Source of the DNA: Bullera alba
Taxonomy: Eukaryota; Basidiomycota; Tremellomycetes; Tremellales; Bulleraceae
NCBI GenBank assembly: GCA_001600095.1
Contig: BCIX01000001.1
Span: 3,869,198 to 3,933,197, forward strand
DNA length: 64,000 bases
Reading direction: 5' to 3'
Part shown: positions 8,906 to 20,381 of the stretch, piece by piece
Position numbering within the stretch: the stretch's first letter is position 1
How the letters are laid out: each line of letters begins with the position of its first letter
Translations under genes and position numbers: made by a program
The notes under the pieces: generated by a model
Told to the model about the DNA's origin: nothing
Seen by the model: only the letters and a program-made list of their open reading frames with translations
Databases searched by the model: none

Positions 8906-11900
8906 ATGGCATCACCCTCTCAGATCGAGAAGGGCGACAGGCGTTCCGATGAAGACCGACAACAAATCGACACAGTACAGCAGCCTTACATCCATTCGTC
9001 TGGCCTTCCTAACGCCCTCTACATCTTGTCCTTTGCACCTCCTGTCCCGTCACTCATACGACAACCAGCCAAGTTCTTCTCGCACCCATTGGTCCTTTAT
9101 ACCATCGGCGGACTCGCAGCACTGGTCGCGGGTCTGGGTTTGCCAGCCTTCGACATTGTAACAGGTTACTGGACCAATGGTATCAAGGATCGCAATGCTG
9201 CCCCCGAGGCCCTCATTGCTCGAGGTAGCCAAGCAGGGTGGATCATGACTATGGTCGGCGCAGTATTCGTCTTGGCGTACGGCACTTTTGTCGTTTGTTG
9301 TAAGTGATCTAGCAGTCGATGTACATTACACCGCTGACCCACGTCTAGTCACTATTGCTGGAGTGAAATTGTCCAACCTGGTTCGAGAGCAGTACCTCTC
9401 TGCCGTCATATCACAGGATCAAGCCTTCTTTGACCGAGTGGGATCCGGTGAGATCGCATCTCGGGCCAGTAAAGACATCGACTCAATCCGGACCGGCCTT
9501 GGAGAGAGGCTAGGCTACCTGATATGGGCTAGCAGTACCATCATTGCTGTCAGTACCATCAACCCGCGCATTTTGTAGTCTCAACTGACACTAGCTTAGG
9601 CCTTTGTGTCCGCCTTCGTCCACGTTCCAAGGCTAGCCGGAGTCCTCTTCGCCCTCATCCCTTTCACGATGGCCATTTTCATTGGCGTGGGCTGGTGGAC
9701 GGAAGCGATCGTTGTCAAGCGTGTGCCGATCGACGGCCAGCTGTCATCCTTCACGGAGCAACTTCTCTCATCGATCCGGATCGTCCACTCGTTCGACATG
9801 GGCAAGCCACTCCTACTCAAACTCGAAAACTCGATGCTCAAGCCGCTGAGGCGTTTGACGAGAAAGATTGCTCTGGTAAAAGCGCTTGAACAAGCCTCGG
9901 CATATGGCGCGGGATTCCTGGTCTACTCTCTGGCTTTCTGGTATGGATCGATCGAGGTCACCAAGGGGGCCGAGGTTGGCGACGTCTTGACGGTGAGTCC
10001 ATGCGTACTCATCTTCATTGATCAACTTACTCATCCTCTCCATAGACATTCTACAACTACGTCAACCTGTTCTTTGGATTCGCTACCATGGTTCCCCATC
10101 TCATCGCTACTACGAGCGCCATCTCGGCAATCGGTACTCTCCGACTGCAGATAGAACGAAAGCCTCCCATGGACGTACGAGACCCGCATGGTATCAAACT
10201 CGACCCCAAGACTGGGTGGGAACCATCATTCGAGCTCAAGAACGTCACTTTTGCATATCCGTCACGAGCCACTCAGAAAGCGTTAGACGATGTCAGCATT
10301 CACATCCAAGCCGGACGTTTCACTGCCTTGGCTGGTCCCAGCGGAAGTGGCAAGAGTACTCTCGCAGCCCTCCTAATGCGGATGTACGACCCGGAGACCG
10401 CCACTGTCATGACAGATGCCGACGACAAGATCCTTCAAGCCGTCGAGGAGATTTCCGAGCGGGAACCCAAGACCCGGTTCCACCAGCCAGGGGAAGCGGT
10501 CCAGGGGTCTGGCTCTGTGCTCTTCGCGGGTCATGACATCCGGGACCTCAACCTCAAATGGCTTCGATCTCAGGTTTCGGTTGTCCTCCAGAACCCTCAA
10601 CTGGTAAACGGCACAGTCTTTCACAACATCGCCATCGGCCTCACCAATACCAGTCTATACTACGATATCGACGCGTATACGCCAGAAGCTCTGGAAAAGC
10701 CAACCGGAACCATCAAGCAGGTCCTGGACCGAGTCGAGGAAGCGCTGAGGATCGCCCAAGCCTGGGACTTTGTTCAGGAACTGCCCGACGGACTTTGGAC
10801 CAAGGTATCTTCAGGTCGAACAGGTGCTCTCTCTGGTGGTCAGGTTCAACGTGTTGCTCTCGCACGAGCTTTGGTCCGACAGCCCAGGTGCTTGCTACTG
10901 GACGAAGCGACTTCCGCAGTCTCGGCCGACACTGAGCTACAGATCCAAGAGGCTTTAGCTGAAGAGCAACGTCGCCGAGGAATGACCCTCATCGTCATCG
11001 CTCATCGACTCTCCACCATCGCCGGCGCAAACGAGATCCTGGTCATGCGAGACGGTCGACTCATTCAGTCAGGAACGTATGACGAGCTTACCGACCCCAA
11101 CTGCCCAGACGCCACCTTCCGATCCATGGTAAACGCCACTTCAGTCGAGCAGCTCAAGCCAACTGAATCCGAGACATCATCTACCCAAGCTGGGTCTATT
11201 CACGAAATGGAGAATGGCAAGATGATCGCTGCACACAACGACAACGAGACCGACCCACTGCCACCCGCTTGGACTACCAGCTGGCAGGCTTTCAAACAGC
11301 TGAAATGGCTCATGTCAACCTGTATCGTTCTTGGTGTCATCTCAGGTGCTGCTCTGGTCATCGCTGCTTGGATACATGGTCGAGCGTTGAACTCTCTCAA
11401 CGACCCCAACTTCTCGATAATGCGACCTCAGGTCGACAGATGGGCCCTGTGGTTCTTGATCCTCGCCCTCGTTTCCTTTTGCATCATGCTCACCTATGTC
11501 TTTGGTTTGGAGGACTCTAGCGAGATCATCGTTTCTGATCTAAAAAGAGAATCCCTTCGAGCCCTTATCACCCACGACGTTCCCTTCTTCGAAAAGGCCA
11601 AAGAGGGTCCTGGTGGTCTCGCCGCTGCTGTCACCACCAACGCATCAGCCGTCGGCAACTTTGTCGGTCTTATCTTTGCTCAAGTGGTGATGAGTTGGTC
11701 CAATCTCCTCGCCACGCTCATCATGGCGTTCATCCTCGAATGGAGACTCGCCATCATGGTGCTGCCATCACTGTTCGTCTGTATCAGCGGAGCTTACATT
11801 AGCTTCAGGTGTCTCAAGGTCTTCGAAGGCGACATGGCAGGGGAGACTGATCGACAAGCCAACTTTGTCGCCGATTCCGTCAACTCGGTTCAGACTATCG

Positions 11901-13274
11901 CTTCGCTTACACGAGAGCAAGACATTATCGACGAGTACAGGAATACCTTTCTCTCTCGACCGCTCAACAGGCGATTCTTATTTGGTGGAAGTTTCGCCAT
12001 GGCCATGAGTCAGAGTGTGATCAACTTCTTCTCTGCCCTCATGTACTGGTGGGGCGCAAAGCAGCTCGCCGGGAACAAAGTCGTCAGTCAGGACGCAGCA
12101 TGAGATGACCGTATAGTCAGACTGACGTGACTACAGGGCTTCGCGAACCTCTTCACCGTCATCGAGGCGGTCGTGATCGCTGTCTACGTTTGTGCAAAGG
12201 TCCTCACATATGCCGGCGACTTCACTCGAATGTTCAACTCGATGCGAATCATACAGGCGAGTCAGACAAATGGTAGCGTGGGGACTGTATTGACTGTTCA
12301 CAGGGATGGATCGACGGCGCATCCTACAGGCGAGAGCACGACGACGATTCCTCCACGATCACTACCCGTCACGAGTCTACTATGGAAGGGATCGAGCTGT
12401 AAGTCGAGCTCTACCTCAGCAGGGAGCCGCAACTAACTTGAGTGCTAGACGTGATGTTGAGCTCCGATACCCAACCCGTCCCGATGTCCTGGCGCTCGAC
12501 AAAGTCAGCATCCGTTTGGAACCTGGCAAGGCCTACGCCTTTGCGGGAACATCCGGAGCTGGTAAAAGCAGTGAGTCGATTCGCACCTAATTTAGGACAA
12601 AAAGGCTGACCTTATCGGCAGGTATCCTCGCTATCCTACAACGATTCTACCAACCTACCGGTGGTGCTGTGCTTTTCGATGGCGAAGACATGCGTAATCT
12701 CTCCGTCAAGCGAACCAGAGCTGCCATGGGTTATGTCAGTCAGGAAGCGGTCTTGTTCGAGGGCACCGTTAGATGGAACTTGGTGGCCGGTATCGACGAT
12801 CCAGCAAGCGTGACGCAAGCCGCCATCGAAAAGGCGTGCGAGCAAGCGAGAATCCTGTCCTTCATCCAGTCCCTACCCGAAGGCTTTGAGACCGATTTGG
12901 GTATGAAGGGCAGCCGATTGAGTGGAGGTCAAAGACAGGTGAGCGAAGCGATCGACCCCAGTGCGAATTCACGCTGACCCTGTTCCCTATAGCGAATCTG
13001 CATAGCGCGAGCGTTGTTAAGACAGCCCAAAATCTTGTTACTGGACGAGGCCACGAGTGCTCTCGACCGAGAGAGTGAGGCGTATGTCCAGCAAGCTCTC
13101 GACAGCGCGTCACGTGGAAGGATGACCATCACCATCGGCCACCGACTGAGCGCCATCCGCAACGCCGATGCGATCTTTGTCATGGCCGCGGGTAAAGTGG
13201 TGGAAGTGGGGACGCATGACGATCTGGTGGAGGCTAAAGGCCGATACTTTGAACTGGTTCAAGCACAGCTATAA
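8906..13274 (+). CDS. Full-size ABCB-type ABC exporter (multidrug/Ste6-like)
   Basis: The predicted protein has 1319 residues from nine exons (8906-9299, 9349-9548, 9600-9992, 10046-12082, 12137-12256, 12304-12398, 12449-12570, 12622-12938, 12993-13274), and the sum is in frame. The architecture is TMD-NBD-TMD-NBD. NBD1 has Walker [10 protein letters not shown], signature LSGGQ and Walker [14 protein letters not shown]2 has [16 protein letters not shown] and [10 protein letters not shown] with an H-loop. Catalytic glutamates are present in both, so both ATP sites look competent. NBD1 carries an extra acidic segment of roughly 40 residues between Walker A and the Q-loop. The fifth intron (12257-12303) begins with GC. 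Likely a plasma-membrane exporter of hydrophobic compounds or a lipopeptide; the substrate is unknown. It lies next to two regulators and an oxygenase. Confidence 0.92.
12257..12303 (+). other. GC-AG intron in the ABC exporter
   Basis: The donor is CAG|GCGAGT and the acceptor TTCACAG, 47 bp. Only this splice joins the transmembrane segment ending RIIQ to GWIDG and keeps the frame into the second nucleotide-binding domain. Confidence 0.7.
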
Positions 13275-13529
13275 TCTGGAATGGAACGCAGAAGTGGTTA
13301 CGGCCGTAGAGGTGATGCTTGCATTTAGATGTATCGATGGACCATAGACAGAGCCGAATAATCAAATATAATCCAATGTATATCATAGCATCGCATCGAG
13401 CGAGGGATCGCACTGAGATACTCTCAAGCAGATCATGGGTTCGAGCTAATCTTATCTCGCGTACATCTCGAGCACCAGCTTAGAAGTGAAGTCTACATGC
13501 TGCTACAACAGCATGATGCAGTAGTGTGA
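13275..13529. other. Convergent intergenic spacer
   Basis: This region lies between the 3' ends of the ABC exporter and the tandem-cluster regulator. It is AT-rich and holds AATAAT/AATATAAT stretches that could serve polyadenylation. No gene is seen. Confidence 0.4.
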
Positions 13530-16453
13530 TCAGAATATCGGGAAGAACACGTCTCTCTTCCTCAAAAATTTCTCCCAATCCTTGTAATCCACACCATTGA
13601 ACTCTGCCCAATCGAGTTCGATGAGCCTTTGAAGGCTCTTCGGACACAGATGATACTGCTGTCGAAGAAGCTGCATCAAGTGACCAAGATGCTGACGACC
13701 GTTCGTGTCCGAGCATGCTTCTGCCCAAGAGAGCGGCAGGAGCAGACTGGCGCCAGTCAGTGAAATGTTGATGATAGAATTCGGGACAACGCCTACTCAC
13801 CCGGCACAATCGCCGTCAGAGATTGCCTTCTGAGTGAGGTCACAGATGATCTTGATCTTCTCACGTATCGCGGAGGTGTCGGAGAGCACTTTGTCGTTGA
13901 GGACGGTGTATAGGCAGAGGTCCATACTAGCCTGCAAAGATAGCGAATTGCGATGCACCCATGGATTCGTCTCAGTCTGGAAGGGGTCACGTTGGTAAGA
14001 TGCTCGCTCTCAGTGCACTGAAAGGACTTACCACGAGTTCTTTACGCATGCGTGGTGACGCCGCGAGGTATGCCTTTATCTTCTGGGTCACCGTAATTCT
14101 CTTCGTGTTGATTGCATCCCTGAACTGCCAATGCTTCGATTGGTACATGCGGACTACGTCGATGCTGACATAATCACGTGCGAGAAACGAGACCTGAGAA
14201 CCGCTCCGATCAGCACTAGCGTTGCGCCGTTGATCAGCGGCAGCACGGAGTATTCACCTTGGCGGCAGCATCTAAAGCCGTGCTGCCGATGTTGTCAACA
14301 AGCGCAATAACCTCGATTCGTGAATGGGACTCACTAGTTCCATCCGTATATGATTCTGATGCCATGTAAACTGTCTGTATGGTTGAACGGTCAGTAATCA
14401 CCCCTCAAGTCGTCTTTTCGACGAACCCGATTCTGTTTTCAGCCATGAGTTGTCCCAACTCAGTGTCCTGGGCTCGGCAAAGGTAGTCATGCAACCTGGA
14501 GCTTGATTAGATCACTGGTAGAGAATTTGTCGATCAGAGACGTACCCAGTATCTCGACGCACATGATCTGCTCTACTAAGAATCGCCTGATCTTCGTCGG
14601 ACTGGCAGCGATACACTGTTCGGAACCTCCCTTTTTCACCACCGTCTGCACGCCCAGTTCCACAATAGTCTGCCATTCAGGTTCTCCAATAAGCCGCTGC
14701 GTTTCGGGGCATCAGTCTACGTCTCATGCTAACGCCGGATCGGTCTTACTCACATCACGCGTGGCCAGAGCTAGTACACAGGCTAGTGTCATGTCCACCG
14801 AGGATTCGTCTTTGAGTATGAGATCCAGAATGTCGCATATCTTGAGTCGACGAGTCGTCTCATCTCTCACTTCCTGGCTGATGGATCTGAAGACATCGTC
14901 TTCGACAATAGGCCCGGAGCAGTTCAGCTTGATGCTAAGGTCGCAAGTTGCAAGACTGATCAACGATTCCCGAAACAGATCGTGCAAGATGTCCTCGTTG
15001 GCCGCCTTGACAAAGGCCAATGGCGTCAACATTGTCGTCCAGGGGTTCTCGTTCGGACTGCAAGGCACGACGACCAAAGATTTGACTGTTTCTGTGAAAA
15101 ATCTGCGAAACTGATGATTGTTAGGTCCTTTATACTGATACTGTATGAAACTCACCTGATGCCGGTGGTCGACCGACGGGAAGAAAGAATTGAATCGCTC
15201 TGGGCTCTGCATGACCTGTATCTGACTCTCGTATGCCTCCGATGATGGAACATCTGCGGGACTTTGGGGTGCCGAGGTCACAGCCGAGATATGCCCAGTG
15301 CTCTGCCCAGGGTTCTGCCCAGTGTTCTGCCCAGTGTTCTGCCCGACGTTCCCGACAGTGAAGAGATCACGAAAATCTCGAAGCCCGGAGCCCTCTTCTA
15401 TAGAGGTATCCTCGAGCTGTGTCGGGCTGTTGCTTGGCAGACTAAATATAGCACCAGGAGCGACCGGCTCTTCTGCGTATTTCAGGTTGTCCCAGAACGC
15501 CTGCAGAGGGTCGGGTGGGAAGACCTGATACCCTGTCACAGGTGGCGAGTAACGCGTGAAGAGCAAGGAGGGTGATAGTGGCGGCGGCGTCGTATGTGGG
15601 AACTGGTAGGGGATCAAAGCGTTGATGGCCGATTGCAAGTCGAACTCGCTGGTACTGTATATTCCGTTGAACACAGCTTGCGGATCGGGGTTTCCCGTTT
15701 GATGATTCTGCATTGGCTGGGGATGAGGGCCCATTGAGCTGAGACCCGGGACGAACTGGGGATGGACGGTCGAGGCAGTCCCTCCGACGGGATGATCAAG
15801 CGTTCCCATCGAAGCGGATACTCCGACAGTCTGGGCGAATTGTGCCATTGCGCTAGACTCCCCTGCCACGTCTGCGTGTCGAAAGCCCACAGGTTGAGCG
15901 TGCATTGTTCCAACGAAGGAGCCGTTTGAGTGCCGATGTCCGTTAGATATGGCCTCGGTGGTCGTAGACGTCGGGGCCAGTTGCGGCTGGTACTCCGGGA
16001 AGTAGTCAGGCTGCGGGTCCTCATCTGGAGCAGGGTCGGTGGATGATGTAGAGTTCTTTTCCTTGCTGACGGTCCATTTGCACTGTGAAGGATGAGCAGA
16101 CGCCGAACGGGTGGTTCTGCTACTCACAGCCTCTGGTTCGCCTTTTCTAATACAGTTGCCACAGACTGGTCGCGACTCATCGCATCTCACCCTTCGCTCC
16201 TTGCAGTGCTGGCAGCCGTTACGCGAGCGTCGATGAAAACGGCGGATCCTCCCGTCATCGTCATTGATCGAGGTCGTGTAGTCGCACTGACGGGCAATAA
16301 GTAGGCAGTTCGATTCGATCCTCGTATGCGTACCTGTTCGCCCTTGCGACTGCAGAGAGTACATGAAGGCTTGCGCTGGTCACACTTGACTTTACACTTG
16401 CGACAGTAGGTGCAGGGCCGTGGCCGATCGCTTGCAGGGATGTCGCTGGGCAT
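13530..16453 (-). CDS. Transcription factor with two tandem Zn2Cys6 clusters and a fungal_trans_2-like domain
   Basis: The start is MPSDIPASDRP at 16453. Exon 1 plus the first codon of exon 2 form cluster 1, C-X2-C-X6-C-X6-C-X2-C-X6-C (CTYC...KVKC...SCTLC...C). Exon 2 plus the first codon of exon 3 form cluster 2 with spacing C-X2-C-X6-C-X6-C-X2-C-X8-C (CQHC...RVRC...CGNC...C). In both, a phase-0 intron (16287-16333 and 16083-16127) sits exactly before the codon for the last cysteine. A Ser/Pro/Gln-rich linker with GQNTG repeats follows, then a helical region from about 15110 (FRRFFTETVKSLVVVP, NPWTTMLTPLAFVKAA) typical of fungal_trans_2 regulators. The C-terminus WEKFLRKRDVFFPIF ends at 13530. 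Two clusters in one polypeptide are rare; targets are unknown. Confidence 0.85.
15293..15352 (-). repeat. 12-bp tandem repeats encoding GQNTG-type units
   Basis: About five imperfect copies of a 12-bp unit (GCCCAGTGTTCT on the plus strand) encode GQNT/GQNP/GQST in the linker of the tandem-cluster regulator. In-frame slippage is expected to make this segment length-variable. Confidence 0.8.
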
Positions 16454-17134
16454 GTTGGCTTAGGGCGGGTCGCGGAGACGACAAAGCTGAAGGCTCCTTG
16501 TTTGACGAGAAATTGACGAGCAGCAGTACACTGTCCATACTGCCGTTGTAGGTAGTTAGTCACTCTTAGGACACTCCTATGGATTCTCAGCTGAGTCACC
16601 GAAAGCCATGGACGTCCTCGCTCGCACGCTCGTATAACACGAAACGTGAATGCAGACTTCCGAGTCTCCGACGGCATACTTCCGACGGAGACTGTAATTC
16701 CGTGCCGCGTAATGCTACTGAAGTGCTGAATTCCGGATGACAGTTCTAATCAGTTCTAATCCAGTTTGGCAACTCGTCACTAGTGCTAAAGTACTACAAG
16801 TATATTACTCGTAATAGTTGATCCTCTAGATCTCTAGTTAGCGGCTAACCTTTCTGATACCAGATGGATGTCCGACAATCACGACAGCGTTAGGATGGAG
16901 TCTGATGGAGTAGCTAAGCTTCATGCGTGTATCATCATAGAGTAGAGTAACAACTTCATCGAGGAAGTATGGGCAGCGAGGCTACATATTTGGGGCAACC
17001 AACTAATGCCACGTGGTGTGAGCGTCAGCGTTCTTTGCTGTTCTTTTCAGCTTAACGTCAGCGTAAGTTAGGTCAATCGTCAGCGTGTCAGCGCTGGTCA
17101 GCATTTGGTCAGCATGTGATCGACGACGATCAAA

Positions 17135-17151
17135 TGACTCATCCTGACTCA
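17135..17151. promoter_or_regulatory. Paired TGACTCA (AP-1/Gcn4-type) sites
   Basis: TGACTCA occurs twice, ten bases apart (17135-17141 and 17145-17151). This heptamer is the classical site of AP-1/Gcn4-class bZIP dimers. It lies between a zinc-cluster regulator gene and a bZIP gene, either of which could be controlled from here. Confidence 0.5.
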
Positions 17152-18397
17152 TCATGACCTGGGAATACGTAGGGATAGGTCTGGATCTGTCTGGATAGGT
17201 AAGTAAAGTACGTGACTGATACGTGGGGTAACTTACCGGGGGTAACTTACCGGAGGGTACCGGTAAGTTAATATTTAATCTAGCTCTATCTAGCTCCGCT
17301 GCGAGGCTCTTGCTGGCTCTTGCAACACCCAGCCGGCTTGTATAAGTTACCAGTCTTGTGCCTTGTCAAGTTACCCGAGCACGGATGTAACCTTGGCATA
17401 TAGTCGATCTACGGCTGTAAGTTACCGTCAATCGAGCGTTGAACGTTGAACGTTGAGCTTGCGACAGCGACAGTAACTCAGTGACGATGGGTGTATGCCT
17501 GTGCATGCGATCTATGCAGACAGCTGTTTAGGACATGTGTTTCGCCCAAAGATCTGCGTGTTGCCATGACTTTTAAGTTACATATGCTCTTGAGGCCTTG
17601 AGCAGCCTTGAGCCATCGCCTGCCATCGCAGACTTCGCAATGGATCGGCCAGAGCCTGCCAGAGCTGGCCAGAGGGACACGGGAGGACACGCGGTGCGCC
17701 CTGGTGCGCCGGTGACTTGCGGCGACTGCAAAGCACGGACCCGAAAGTCCAGGCGCTAACCGCGGGCTTTCGTGTTTTCGTTCACTGGAATCAACGGGTC
17801 CTGTTCCTGAAATGGCGTGGGAGCAGAGGGAGTGGGAAAAGTCATCTGCGCTTAACCCTGAGATTCCAGGGAAAGGATGATGATGATGACCCAAACTTCA
17901 TGTCGTCGCATGAAATGGGTGCGAGTTTTAACTCTTTCGCCTTTGCGTCTCCCCCTGCCCTTTGGGAAGTTTCAATTGCACTCACTGGCTGTCACCTGCT
18001 GTTGGTCCGTATGATGACTATCGCCACTGTACACGTTCTTTATATCAGACCCGGCTTCGCTACTACTGTCCATAACCTGTCATCCTACGACACCCATACC
18101 CACGGCGATCAGCTCGATCGACAGTCGGACCTTGGAGATCGTGCAGCAAACCGGTGATTCAACTGGCTTGTCTTCAAGGATCAAAGCTAGGAAAGGCTCG
18201 ACAACGCCATAGAGAGCGCCATTTTGGCACTTCGCACTGTCAAGCCGTACCGCGACTTTGGGCTATAGGCGTCAAGTCTATTCCAGTGGCTCAGTCTCGA
18301 TTGTTCCATCCATCTTTCGAACATCGCCTACCTATCGATAACGACAAGAAAACTCGCAATCGGTGATATACTGGAAACAACGCCAAAGACAGAGGTC

Positions 18398-18421
18398 ATG
18401 CTATCGGCTTCCTCGCCGTGA
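18398..18421 (+). promoter_or_regulatory. Seven-codon upstream ORF before the bZIP start
   Basis: An ATG at 18398 opens a seven-codon frame ending in TGA at 18421, 78 bp before the main start. If it lies in the transcript, it could restrain translation of the bZIP factor. Confidence 0.4.
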
Positions 18422-18498
18422 AAACACATTACACAGTTGACCTTAGGTCAAACGTCACTCGGCCTGAGACGCTCGATCCCATCGAAGCCGATCATTCA

Positions 18499-19871
18499 AT
18501 GTCCAGCGTGTCTGGTTCTTCTTCGAGGGAGAGGACTGCAAACCCGACTTTTGACGGGAGGAGCTCTGTCGAGAAGGCGAATTCAGGACGTCCCTCATTG
18601 ATCTCCCCAGACGCAAGGAAAAGAGAGCGTTCACTCTCCGGCTCATCACAATCGTCACAATCGCGACCGACAAGGCCGGCAATGACAGTTACTGGCCCTT
18701 CAGATGAGCCAGTACCAGTGTCTGGTGGTCGCCACATGGGTACCAGCGGCCCGGGTCCCCACGACAATCAGAATCTACAGCACGACCAGGGCTATGGCGA
18801 GGAGCTTCATCAGGACCAGAGAATCGATATGAGGGAAAGAGAAATGGGCGGATTATCACCGAGTCCGTCTCATCAAAATGGTCATACCGGCTCGAGTCGA
18901 TCATCTGGCGACGATCACTTGACACTGCGACGGCGCGAGGCGAATCGACTAGCAGCACAACGCTTCAGAAGCCGAAAGAAAGGGTATCAGGACAGTCTGG
19001 AGGAGAAAGTACGGCAATTGGAAGACGAGAAGGAGGCATTACACCGGCGTCTGAGCGAGGTCACTGGCATCCCGCATCACCCTACTCCAAGAGTCTCGTT
19101 CGGTCTCCCCACAGAAGACGAAGGCCGCCAAGCAGCCGCCGATCGCCCGGGCAACGGCGGTCGTCAATCGAGCTACAACGGTGACATTGCCACCTCTCCT
19201 GAGCGTCAGACTCACTCGCAAGGTCAAGACCCCGATGTCCGGATTGCTGGGCTGGAAGCAGCCAACAGGCGATTGCAAGACGAGCTTCGGAACTCTCACG
19301 AGGAGGCTGAGGCGCTCCGGCACGAGGTTGACAGGTGGCGTCGTTGGGATCAGGAACTCATGGAAAGGGAGACTCGAATGGAGCAAGAGAAATCATTTTT
19401 CCATTCCGACACCCGAGTAAGTAACCCCATCTTCATCCATTACTTGAACTAACCGCTAACAATTGTCAGCAGACCAAGACACTCGACGTCAGGCCCGCTC
19501 CGCCACTCAGATTGCACTCTCAGCCGTTGTCGATACAGACTTCAACTTATCCCCCACCTTCGCCCTCATTCCCCTTCACTGGCCAGCTTCCCAGCGGCAA
19601 ACCCCTCTCTGCCGGTCACACACATCCTGCGGCATACAGCTCTGCTGACGGCTTCGGCACATTGTCCGGCAGACCACCGCTGTCACCTGGAATCCGCCTC
19701 CCCCCAATCATTTTGCCACCACTTCAAGCGTCCTTGGAGTTGGACAGATCGCCTGTGATCCCTTCGGTCCTCTTGGGAAGCTCTTTTCTGCCCAAGAACG
19801 GAGATCCGCGGTCTCGGACAGGACAGCAGCACGATCTTCCACCTGCACGTGCGCATAGCAGGTCTCCTTAA
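18499..19871 (+). CDS. bZIP transcription factor
   Basis: Two exons (18499-19416 and 19470-19871) encode about 439 residues. The start MSSVSGSSS at 18499 is the first good in-frame ATG. The N-terminal 130 residues are Ser/Gly-rich and disordered. A bZIP follows at about residues 137-190: basic region RREANRLAAQRFRSRKK, with the N-x7-R DNA-contact pattern, then a leucine-repeat coiled coil starting YQDSLEEKVRQLE. A second charged coiled-coil stretch lies before the intron (LEAANRRLQDELRN...). The C-terminal exon is Pro/Ser-rich. The gene probably has a long 5' leader with a short upstream ORF. The bZIP subfamily is not clear to me. Confidence 0.88.
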
Positions 19872-20381
19872 CGAAAAATCACGACAGCCATTTAATTGGA
19901 ACGACCCTGGCGGTCCTACGACAGGCGATACAGCACCCCCTGGAGAAGGATATGCTCGGCGGGCGGGGTAGCGGGCAATCAGTATTTCAAGAAACTACTC
20001 GTACTAGGAGGAGCAAGGGGCATCATTTTGCATTCACTGTCATCAGCATAATCCCAACACAAGTCATCTGTTGCATCATACCAGCAATACACGTCACTGG
20101 GCATGCATCCAGTAGCATAGCAGAAAACACCGTTGGCTATTGTGCGGGCTGAGCAGTTGAAGTCCCGGACTGACTGATCATAATATGGCGAGGATACCTA
20201 ATCAGTTATCAGACGACAGTTCTAATGCAGTCCTCGGAAGCAATTGTCCGTCGCGAACCAGATTAGAAACGAGTAGGCTGCAACTCAGCAATTCGTAATG
20301 CTGAACCTGTCTGCATCAGGCATCTTCAGCAACTCTCGGTATCTGCTCCTTGTCCAGGTCTCGATATACCCATGCAGTATC
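19872..20381. other. Intergenic region upstream of the CDK7-like kinase
   Basis: This stretch between two plus-strand genes holds the 3' UTR of the bZIP gene and the promoter of the kinase. No gene or repeat is seen. Confidence 0.35.

Larger units (their letters stand above)
16454..18498. promoter_or_regulatory. Two-kilobase divergent intergenic region rich in short repeats
   Basis: This region separates the minus-strand tandem-cluster regulator from the plus-strand bZIP gene. It contains repeated GTCAGC/TCAGCGT words (about 17020-17120), several GTAACTTACC/AAGTTACC words in both orientations (about 17220-17420) and duplicated phrases such as TCTGGAT. Two TGACTCA sites lie at 17135-17151. 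The last few hundred bases are probably the bZIP 5' UTR. No convincing gene is seen; ORFs of up to 146 codons have no recognisable features. Confidence 0.5.

Noticed and set aside
13435..13460. GGTTCGA word resembling a tRNA B-box
   Set aside because: No matching A-box, cloverleaf stem pairing or terminator is found around it. Similar words near 27870 and 33527 also fail.
17478..18157. Overlapping 138- and 146-codon ORFs in the 2-kb intergenic region
   Set aside because: They have no ATG context, introns, domains or sensible composition; the region is full of short repeats.
18418..18498. In-frame N-terminal extension of the bZIP protein
   Set aside because: It would begin at GTG. The first ATG in frame is at 18499, and the upstream bases fit a leader with a uORF better.
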